Source: Nostoc sp. LEGE 06077
GTDB lineage: Bacteria; Cyanobacteriota; Cyanobacteriia; Cyanobacteriales; Nostocaceae
Assembly: GCF_015207705.1 (NCBI RefSeq)
Contig: NZ_JADEWI010000027.1
Span: 1-64,000, forward strand
Direction of reading: 5' to 3'
DNA: 64,000 nt
Part shown: positions 50,810 through 57,871 of the stretch, piece by piece
Layout of the letters: every line of letters begins with the position of its first letter
How positions within the stretch are numbered: the stretch's first letter is position 1
Translations under genes and position numbers: made by a program
The notes under the pieces: generated by a model
Database searches by the model: none
Told to the model about the DNA's origin: nothing
What the model saw: only the letters and a program-made list of their open reading frames with translations

Positions 50810-50837
50810 GGTGTGTTGTCGCCTAGCGCAACGCACC
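50810..50837. repeat. Hairpin repeat between convergent genes
   Basis: GGTGTGTTG (50810-50818) pairs with CAACGCACC (50829-50837) with one G-U pair. It is part of the frequent GTAGGGTGTGTTGTCGCC repeat. It lies 14 nt after the binding-protein stop and before the AAA gene's stop. Confidence 0.6.
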
Positions 50838-50857
50838 ATCTTATTTGGCGACTATTC

Positions 50858-53290
50858 CTAATCAATTTCCCATTCTACTCTCAAGGTTTCCAGCTTAGGA
50901 TTTTTGACACTCAGCCGCTTACACTCTTCCAAAAATTCTTTCACCTGTTCTTGAGTCAAACTCAAACCCCCATCTTGAAGATTATCAATATAAGCAATTA
51001 CATCTGAAGTTGTCAGATATGAATTTATTTCTTCCAACAAAATAGCATTATTGACCTCTCGACAAACTAACTCAATATCAGATGAAGTAAATCTGCTACT
51101 CTTCTCTGCTAACATTTCAAAACTAATCGACTGATTTACATTAATTTGTGATAGATAATGCTGAAATATATCGGCTCTTTCGGCTTGGTTGGGTGGAAAA
51201 ATCGGAATTTTCCAATCTAATCTACCAGAACGTTTCAAGGCACTATCAATGCCACTTAAATAATTAGTAGCAGCAATAACTATGACATCACTATCTTTAA
51301 TATTATTCAGTTCAATCAATAATTGATTGATTGTGGCTCTTTGATCAGTATGGGAATTCTCATCATTCCGATTAAACCCAATGCTATCTAACTCATCTAT
51401 AAATAGCACAGAAGGGGCTTTTTTCTTAGCTTGAGCAAAAATATCTCGAATATTTTTTTGGCTTTGACCTATCCAAACACTGATAATATCAGCCGGGGAA
51501 AATTTAAAGAAATATCTCCCTGATTCATTAGCAAAAGCATTAGCTAGTAACGTTTTGCCACATCCAGGTAATCCATAGAAAAGAATACCCCCAATTGCAC
51601 CTTTATGTCCTTTAGATTGTAATTTGAGCAGTTTATTTAATTTTTCTTTTTCTTCATTTAGTCCTTTGACTTGGCTAAAGTCAAGTTTTACTTGTTTGGT
51701 AACTGGTATGATTTGTCTTCTAGCATTTCTTTTAAATCCATATTCAAAAGTCGGATAATTAATCGTTTCAAAAGACACAGGTACTAATTGATGTTTTTCA
51801 TAATCTGGGGTCATAACTATAATTTTAAAGTTATCCCCATAGTATTCTGCTAGTTTATATTCTAAAATTTCTTTAGTCTTTTTGAGTTGATAATAGTTGC
51901 GAGCAATTTCAAATCCAGGTACTACCAACCAAACACTTTCTAAATTATTTGGCCATACCTGAGATTTTCGCAGTATTCTCTTAATCATGTCAAAAAAGAG
52001 ATTATTATCCGCAAACTCTTGATATTTGAGAGTTTCTATTTCTACTACAATCTTATTTTTGACATATACTTCAACTTTTTCAGTTTGATATTCTTCATAT
52101 TCATCCTCATCTGTATTATCTTCGTCTTGAGAAGTTAACTCTACCTCACAGCCGATATGCGATAATTCATATCCAAGATTTTCTAATGTTTTGATAGCAA
52201 AATATTTCAGATAAATATATTCAGTGCTTTCTTGTTGCCATTTTAGATGATAAAGATGTTCCGGTTTCATCCTCAATAACAATTGTGATTCAGCTTGAAT
52301 CTGGGCTTTTTGTAGTTCTAAAAAATAATTGAGTAGCGATACATCATCTTCATCTGTTTGATAATAAGGCAGTTCAAGTAATAGACGAAAGTGAGCTAAT
52401 ATTTCTTCTTTTTGCTCAATGGCAGCTTCATGAGAATATTTACATCTCATAGTAAAAGTAAAAGGAATTTTACTAGCCACTGTATCTACTAAATGTCCTA
52501 AACTATCTTCTTTTTGTTGGGCTTGAATTTCTCGCAAAGATGGGCAATGAAATAAAAGAAATGTTTGCGTAGAATTATATTTATTTAAAGACAAAGATAT
52601 AGATTCAAACTGCTCGTCAAATTTTTCTGAATCGAGTAATTCCAATCCAGTACCTCCTAGTATGACACTAGTCATAGTTGAGCGGTAAAAATGAAATATA
52701 TTTGCTCCTTGAATAGAGTTTTCTTTTTCATTTTCATTATCGTCATCTGAGTCAATTATCTTAGTAGCAAATTGCCTGACAGAAGAACTTGTAACTTCAG
52801 TTAGACCTTTATATTGAAACTTTCTAATTAATTCATAATTAAATATTTTGACAACAATATCAGAAAAGAAATCTACATCTTGAGGAATGAGAAAAATTCC
52901 CATAGGTTGATTTGAATCTAAACAAGACTGGAAGCGTTCATATTCTTGATCAGAGCCAAAGTCAAATAAATAGTAAAAGAAATCATGTTTGACTTGAATG
53001 ACTTCTCTAAGCTTTTGCGAAATTGGTTCAGATGCTAAAGTTTCTTGAGAAAATTCTACATCTTTGAGAGAAATATCTATCTTGGTATCTAACGGAACAT
53101 ATAAATCAAAAGCTGGCTCGGCATACAACCCTAAGTTATCAAGAATAGTATTAAAATCATCGATGAAGGCTTGGCTTCTGCGTTGATAGCCAAACTGCTC
53201 CATAATGGTTTTCACTCTCAAGCTTTTTTTAGCTTTACCTGTTCTGTGAAGTTCATTTTTGATAGAGCTTAAGTAGGCTGTATATGACAT
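50858..53290 (-). CDS. AAA+ ATPase with uncharacterised N-terminal half
   Basis: An 810-residue protein. The C-terminal third is an FtsH/CDC48-like AAA+ module: Walker A LFYGLPGCGKTLLANAF (~575), Walker B SVLFIDELDSIGF (~630), sensor AATNYLSGIDSAL and arginine finger region KRSGRLD. There is no protease domain behind it. The first 90 residues look like a small helical DNA-binding or adaptor domain (KTIMEQFGYQRRSQAFIDDF). The middle (about 390-520) contains VEVYVKNKIVVEIETLKYQE, which could be a nuclease-like PD-(D/E)XK core, but this is weak. It is AT-richer than its neighbours and lies on the opposite strand inside a sugar transporter operon, as if inserted. Function unknown; a defence role is possible. 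Confidence 0.75.
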   Translation of the reverse strand: MSYTAYLSSIKNELHRTGKAKKSLRVKTIMEQFGYQRRSQAFIDDFNTILDNLGLYAEPAFDLYVPLDTKIDISLKDVEFSQETLASEPISQKLREVIQVKHDFFYYLFDFGSDQEYERFQSCLDSNQPMGIFLIPQDVDFFSDIVVKIFNYELIRKFQYKGLTEVTSSSVRQFATKIIDSDDDNENEKENSIQGANIFHFYRSTMTSVILGGTGLELLDSEKFDEQFESISLSLNKYNSTQTFLLFHCPSLREIQAQQKEDSLGHLVDTVASKIPFTFTMRCKYSHEAAIEQKEEILAHFRLLLELPYYQTDEDDVSLLNYFLELQKAQIQAESQLLLRMKPEHLYHLKWQQESTEYIYLKYFAIKTLENLGYELSHIGCEVELTSQDEDNTDEDEYEEYQTEKVEVYVKNKIVVEIETLKYQEFADNNLFFDMIKRILRKSQVWPNNLESVWLVVPGFEIARNYYQLKKTKEILEYKLAEYYGDNFKIIVMTPDYEKHQLVPVSFETINYPTFEYGFKRNARRQIIPVTKQVKLDFSQVKGLNEEKEKLNKLLKLQSKGHKGAIGGILFYGLPGCGKTLLANAFANESGRYFFKFSPADIISVWIGQSQKNIRDIFAQAKKKAPSVLFIDELDSIGFNRNDENSHTDQRATINQLLIELNNIKDSDVIVIAATNYLSGIDSALKRSGRLDWKIPIFPPNQAERADIFQHYLSQINVNQSISFEMLAEKSSRFTSSDIELVCREVNNAILLEEINSYLTTSDVIAYIDNLQDGGLSLTQEQVKEFLEECKRLSVKNPKLETLRVEWEID

Positions 53291-53445
53291 TTTGTATCCT
53301 TAACAATAACCAAATCTATTGTTCCCAAATTGAGATATGCAGTTAACTTACATAAGCGATCGCCACAGTCTCCGATGTACCATAAATAATCATGCCCTAC
53401 CTATCGCTGCAACTGGGTTGTGCGGAATTAGGCGGAGGTTAAGTT

Positions 53446-54342
53446 ATGTTGCAAATTCATAGGCGACAGAATCACATTACAGAAAATCTGGCTGGATATC
53501 TGTTTCTCGCGCCCACTATTCTGGTTTTGGGAACTTTTGTTTTATTACCGATTATTTACGCTGTTTTTCTTTCATTACACAAAGTACAACTTCTTGGCGG
53601 GATTGAGTATGAGTTTATCGGGTTTCGCAATTTCAGCCGCTTAGTTGAAGATGAACGCGTTTGGATTGCTTTGAAAAATACGGCGGAATATGTGGCCATT
53701 GTCGTACCTTGCCAAACTATTTTGGCTTTAGTTTTGGCGGTAACTCTCAATTCGGGGATTCGCGGCAAAAATTGGTGGCGTATCCTCTATTTTTTGCCCA
53801 CAGTGACTTCTTCGGCGGTGCTGACGCTGATTTTTATGTGGATTTATAACACAGATGGGCTATTGAATGATGGTTTAGCTTTTGTAGGTTTACCTACTTA
53901 TAACTGGTTGGGAGATCCATCTGTAGCACTCAAAGGCATCATGATCATGAATATTTGGTCAACTGCACCGTTTTATATGGTGATTTATCTAGCGGCGTTA
54001 CAAGATATCCCTCAAAAATTGTATGAGGCGGCGGAACTAGATGGGGCAAATACTTGGCAGCAGTTTATTTACATAACAATTCCGTTACTCCAGCCTGTAA
54101 CTTTTTTTGTTGTCGCTATCGGGATAATTGGGACTTTTCAATTATTTGACCAGTCTTATATTTTCTCTGGTGGGACTGGCGGCCCGAATAATGCAACGCT
54201 GACTTTAGTCTTGCTAATTTACCAAGCGGTATTTCGCAATTTACAGATGGGTTATGCGGCGGCGATCGCATTTTTATTGGCCGTAGTCATTATTACTATA
54301 ACTTTAATTCAGCGGCGGTTATTTGGAGGCGAAAAAACTTGA
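53446..54342 (+). CDS. Sugar ABC transporter permease (MalF-like)
   Basis: A 298-residue membrane permease with six transmembrane segments and the EAA loop (LYEAAELDGANTWQQFIYITIPLL) that contacts the ATPase. A strong ribosome site GGAGG (53434-53438) is 7 nt before ATG. It overlaps the next permease by 4 nt. It belongs with the binding protein at 49548-50795. Confidence 0.93.
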   Translation: MLQIHRRQNHITENLAGYLFLAPTILVLGTFVLLPIIYAVFLSLHKVQLLGGIEYEFIGFRNFSRLVEDERVWIALKNTAEYVAIVVPCQTILALVLAVTLNSGIRGKNWWRILYFLPTVTSSAVLTLIFMWIYNTDGLLNDGLAFVGLPTYNWLGDPSVALKGIMIMNIWSTAPFYMVIYLAALQDIPQKLYEAAELDGANTWQQFIYITIPLLQPVTFFVVAIGIIGTFQLFDQSYIFSGGTGGPNNATLTLVLLIYQAVFRNLQMGYAAAIAFLLAVVIITITLIQRRLFGGEKT

Positions 54343-55175
54343 AGACAATTTCTCGCATTCCTTGGCTCAAAGTGTTGTTATACCTAGTATTGACGGTTTA
54401 TGGAGTGATTACTGTCATACCCTTTCTTTGGGCATTGTCGGCATCATTTAAGCCATTATCAGAGATTGTCAACGGCAGCAGTAATTTTATCCCGCAGAAT
54501 TTTACTTTAGACAATTACAAGCAAATTTTTTTACAGGAACCGCTATTTTGGCGCTGGTTATTTAACAGTGTAGCGATCGCCGTTAGCGTGACACTATTAA
54601 ACTTAATCTTTAACTCAATGGCTGGTTATGCCTTAGCGAGACTGCGCTTTGTCGGTAAAAGCTTCTGGTTTTTCTTAATTTTGGCAGTGTTGGCAGTCCC
54701 AGCGCAAATTACCTTGATTCCTACCTTTTTAATTTTAAAGGCGATCGGTTGGCTAAATTCTTATCAAGGCATGATTGTGCCAGGGATGGTAAATGCTACC
54801 TTTATCTTTATGATGCGGCAGTTTTTCGTCAATTTCCCTAGAGAATTAGAAGAAGCAGGACAACTAGATGGTTTAACTACCTGGGGAATTTTTAGACATA
54901 TTGTCTTACCTTTAGCTAAACCAGCCCTAGCAGCCCAAGCCGTTTTCGTCTTCATGGGTAGTTGGAATAATTTTTTGCTCCCTGTCGTCATTTTATTTGA
55001 CCCCGAAATGTTCACCTTACCCTTGGGCTTGAACACCTTCAAAGGTCTATACATCAGCTATTGGAACTACATCATGGCAGCTTCGATGGTGTTTACTCTG
55101 CCAGCTTTAGGTATATATGCTTTCTTCAACCGTTACTTTATTCAAAGTGCAGCCTTTACAGGCGGGAAAGGATAG
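54339..55175 (+). CDS. Sugar ABC transporter permease (MalG-like)
   Basis: A 278-residue permease with six membrane segments and the EAA loop (EEAGQLDGLTTWGIFRHIVLP). The start is TTG at 54339, overlapping the previous stop (TTGA). GGAGG 8 nt upstream, inside the preceding gene, supports it. It is the second half of the CUT1 heterodimer. Confidence 0.93.
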   Translation: MKTISRIPWLKVLLYLVLTVYGVITVIPFLWALSASFKPLSEIVNGSSNFIPQNFTLDNYKQIFLQEPLFWRWLFNSVAIAVSVTLLNLIFNSMAGYALARLRFVGKSFWFFLILAVLAVPAQITLIPTFLILKAIGWLNSYQGMIVPGMVNATFIFMMRQFFVNFPRELEEAGQLDGLTTWGIFRHIVLPLAKPALAAQAVFVFMGSWNNFLLPVVILFDPEMFTLPLGLNTFKGLYISYWNYIMAASMVFTLPALGIYAFFNRYFIQSAAFTGGKG

Positions 55176-55181
55176 TTATTA

Positions 55182-55209
55182 GTCAATGGTCATTTGTCAA
55201 TGGTCATTT
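55182..55209. repeat. STRR heptamer array (4 units)
   Basis: GTCAATG, GTCATTT, GTCAATG, GTCATTT, in tandem just after the permease stop codon. Confidence 0.8.
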
Positions 55210-55331
55210 CTTACTTCCTCTACTCCCCTACGCCCCTGATCCCTGATCAGAATTTTGGGCAACAAATTGCACTCCTAACGTGATATTGGTATTACAGCGA
55301 CTTAATCTCTATTTGTCTGTTAACAAACATT

Positions 55332-55586
55332 ATGGGTTTTGCAGATCTACCGATCGCAGAGATAGCAAAAAACTACAGTATGACTGTGGCGAAAGTGTTT
55401 TCTCTGTATAAGCAATTGGGAATTGCCTATAAATGCCAAATGGCTCATTGGGCGTTAGAAAATGCAAAAGCAATTATGGCGCAAACATCGTCGGAAATTT
55501 ACCACCAAGGTACTAGCGACTCGGTGAGTGATACCAGAGTCACCTTGAGGGCGATTTCGGACTGGAGCGAATTTTTAATAACATAG
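55332..55586 (+). CDS. Small conserved hypothetical protein
   Basis: An 84-residue protein whose first half (IAEIAKNYSMTVAKVFSLYKQ) looks like a helix-turn-helix. The second half is helical and polar. No other motif is seen. It is co-oriented with psbV, 77 nt upstream of it, and may be transcribed with it or act on it (inference). Confidence 0.6.
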   Translation: MGFADLPIAEIAKNYSMTVAKVFSLYKQLGIAYKCQMAHWALENAKAIMAQTSSEIYHQGTSDSVSDTRVTLRAISDWSEFLIT

Positions 55587-55663
55587 AACCGCTGTTAGCG
55601 ACACGGAGATTGAACATCGCATTATTTAGCTGTGTTGAGCGTCAAAATTTTTAAGGGGAAACA

Positions 55664-56155
55664 ATGTTTAGAAGATTAATTGGCGTTGTTGTGGTTACTG
55701 TTTTACTGGCATTTCAGTTGATGGTCGGTAGTGCTACAGCTGTGGAACTAGACGCAGCTACCAGAACAGTGCCATTAAATGAACAGGGTGATACAGTCGT
55801 TCTTAGCCTCAAACAAGTTAAAGAAGGCAAACGCTTATTTCAATACGCTTGCGCCCAATGTCATGTTGGTGGCGTTACTAAGGTCAACCAAAACGTCGGA
55901 CTTGAACCAGAAGCTCTAAAATTAGCGACACCCAACCGGAATAATATTGCAGGTTTGGTAGATTACATGAAAAATCCCACTACTTATGACGGGGAAGAGG
56001 AAATCTCTGAATTACACCCCAGCCTCAAGAGTGCAGATATTTTCACAGAAATGCGAAATCTGACCGAAGATGATTTAGTAGCGATCGCTGGTCATATCCT
56101 CCTACAACCCAAGGTTGTCGGTAGCAAGTGGGGCGGGGGCAAAATTTATTACTAA
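55664..56155 (+). CDS. psbV: Photosystem II cytochrome c-550
   Basis: A lumenal extrinsic subunit that stabilises the oxygen-evolving cluster. The 163-residue precursor has a 26-residue signal peptide (cleavage at GSATA/VELD). The heme site CAQCH is at Cys63, Cys66, His67. The second axial ligand is His118, which is His92 of the mature protein, as expected. AGGGGAA lies 7 nt before ATG. The C-terminus GGGKIYY is typical. Confidence 0.96.
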   Translation: MFRRLIGVVVVTVLLAFQLMVGSATAVELDAATRTVPLNEQGDTVVLSLKQVKEGKRLFQYACAQCHVGGVTKVNQNVGLEPEALKLATPNRNNIAGLVDYMKNPTTYDGEEEISELHPSLKSADIFTEMRNLTEDDLVAIAGHILLQPKVVGSKWGGGKIYY

Positions 56156-56319
56156 GCCTCAGTATTAATTGCTGAGTGTTGAGGGATTAGGTGCTAGGGA
56201 TTGAGGTTTGAGCAAAAATTTTGGATTAGGCTGTAATCTAAAATCTGAAATCTTAAATTCCCAGTACCTAATCCCTATATTTTTGAGCATAATTTACTAC
56301 TTTTTCCTCCCTTGTACTC

Positions 56320-56406
56320 CAATACGGTTCAGTTAAGAAAGTTTTCTTGTGGAGATAAGGGAACTGGGAACAGTAAAAGACAAAAAAGCTTATCTTAACC
56401 GTATTG
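56320..56406. mobile_element. Short MITE related to 6202-6372
   Basis: The left end CAATACGGTTCAGTTAAG (56320-56337) is identical to that of the 171-bp element, and AAA also follows in both. The right end (56389-56406) matches its complement at 16 of 18 positions. The element is 87 bp and non-coding. The flanking 10-mers, CCTTGTACTC and CCTTACATCC, agree at 6 positions, so any target duplication has decayed. Confidence 0.8.
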
Positions 56407-56554
56407 CCTTACATCCTTGATTACTGAGCGTAGTCGAAGTGTCAAAGTATCCACCCCTATGTTTCTTGGGTGCAATGTAATTTAGGAATTATTGCTGGTG
56501 GCAAAGTTTCTGAATGTTAATTTATCGCCCAATTCATAAAAAAATTTAGATCTA

Positions 56555-56594
56555 TGACATATTGTCAAACTTTGGCGTTGATTTTATTTAGAAT
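56555..56594 (+). promoter_or_regulatory. petE control region with palindrome
   Basis: TGACATATTGTCA (56555-56567) is an inverted repeat with 5-bp arms and 3-bp centre. A possible -10 box TAGAAT is at 56589-56594. petE expression depends on copper in these organisms, and a BlaI-type repressor is known for the copper switch in Synechocystis. The palindrome could be its operator (inference). No good -35 box is spaced from the -10. Confidence 0.4.
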
Positions 56595-56631
56595 GAAATA
56601 GGGAAAAAAAACCATCTGTTAGGAGAAAGTC

Positions 56632-57048
56632 ATGAAATTGATTGCAGCAAGCCTGCGACGCTTGAGCCTAGCTGTTTTGACAATTGTTTTAGTTGTGAGC
56701 AGTTTCGCTATTTTTACACCTTCCGCCGCCGCAGAAACCTACCAAGTCAAGCTCGGTAGCGATAAAGGGTTGCTAGTATTTGAACCCAAAAAGATCTCGA
56801 TCAAACCCGGCGATACAATTGAATGGGTAAACAACAAAGTTCCTCCCCATAACATTGTCTTTGATGCAGCCCTCAACCCTGCCAAGAGTGCAGATTTAGC
56901 TAAATCTCTGTCTCACAAACAGTTGTTAATGAGTCCTGGTCAAAAAGACACAACCACTTTCCCCGCCGATGCACCAGCGGGTGAATACACCTTCTATTGT
57001 GAACCCCACCGTGGTGCTGGGATGGTTGGTAAAATCACTGTTGAATAG
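56632..57048 (+). CDS. petE: Plastocyanin
   Basis: A lumenal copper protein that carries electrons from cytochrome b6f to photosystem I. The 138-residue precursor has a 34-residue signal peptide (PSAAA/ETYQ). The copper ligands are His73, Cys123, His126 and Met131. These are His39, Cys89, His92 and Met97 of the mature protein. The ribosome site is AGGAG at 56621-56625. petJ, for the alternative carrier, follows about 290 nt later. Confidence 0.97.
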   Translation: MKLIAASLRRLSLAVLTIVLVVSSFAIFTPSAAAETYQVKLGSDKGLLVFEPKKISIKPGDTIEWVNNKVPPHNIVFDAALNPAKSADLAKSLSHKQLLMSPGQKDTTTFPADAPAGEYTFYCEPHRGAGMVGKITVE

Positions 57049-57334
57049 AAGTAGCACTGTTGACCTAGATATTTTCTAGGCTCTTCAGTTAAATTCACAA
57101 AGCAACAAACGCCAGAATCTGGCACATACAAAAAATTAACTAATAGCGGTGACGAGTTTGATTTCCGCCCAGAATGCTCAACAGCGCATAGCGATGTCAG
57201 AGATTAACTCGTTACCGCTAATTTTATGGAAATGTAAAACTGATAAAATAAATACCAATTCAAAAAATATTGGCAGCACATTAATCAATAGTTATGAGAA
57301 TAATTTATTTAGTCGCTGGAGCCTGGAGAATAAC

Positions 57335-57679
57335 TTGAGAATACTTTTGTTAATGTTACTTGTAGCGATCGCGCTATTCAAACTAACATTTACTTATCCA
57401 GCACTAGCTGCCGAAACATCCAACGGTGCCAAAATCTTCAGCGCCAATTGTTCTTCTTGCCACATAGGCGGCGGTAACATCCTCGTTGCCGAAAAAACTT
57501 TAACCAAAGAAGCATTATCAAAATACTTGGCAAATTATAACACAGACTCCATTCTGGCAATTATTCATCAAGTGCAGAATGGGAAAAATGCTATGCCTCC
57601 CTTCAAAAATAAGTTAACTTCCGAAGAAATTTTGGATGTAGCTGCTTACGTTTTTCAGCAAGCAGAACAAGGGTGGTAA
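57335..57679 (+). CDS. petJ: Cytochrome c6 (alternative to plastocyanin)
   Basis: A soluble lumenal c-type cytochrome of the c6 (c-553) family. From the TTG at 57335 it is 114 residues: a signal peptide of about 26 residues (YPALA/A) and a mature domain of about 88 residues. The heme site is CSSCH (Cys39, Cys42, His43) and the axial Met87 is in NAMPPF. GGAG 6 nt before TTG supports this start. The frame is open back to 57149 and would add 62 polar residues in front of the signal peptide, which is unlikely. It could be a c6-like paralogue rather than the main copper-regulated petJ. Confidence 0.85.
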   Translation: MRILLLMLLVAIALFKLTFTYPALAAETSNGAKIFSANCSSCHIGGGNILVAEKTLTKEALSKYLANYNTDSILAIIHQVQNGKNAMPPFKNKLTSEEILDVAAYVFQQAEQGW

Positions 57680-57835
57680 GTAGCTGTCCCAGGGAATAGG
57701 ACAACAAGGCAAAAGTACAAAGGTAAAAGTAAACAGAAAGAATACTTATACCACAAGATTTTGCTCATTTCAGATAGTCTGGTGATTTCCGCAGATCTAT
57801 AACCAGAGCCTAGAAATGAAAATCTTTGGTGTTTT

Positions 57836-57871
57836 GACTTTTGCCTTTTAACTTTTACCTTTTAACTTTAC
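57836..57871. repeat. STRR heptamer array (5 units)
   Basis: GACTTTT, GCCTTTT, AACTTTT, ACCTTTT and AACTTTA, ending at the stop codon of the exporter gene. Confidence 0.75.

Larger units (their letters stand above)
56156..56631. other. Intergenic region psbV-petE
   Basis: About 475 bp. It holds the second MITE copy (56320-56406), a dispersed CTGAGCGTAGTCGAAGTGTC repeat near 56427, and the petE control region with a palindrome at 56555-56567. Confidence 0.65.
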
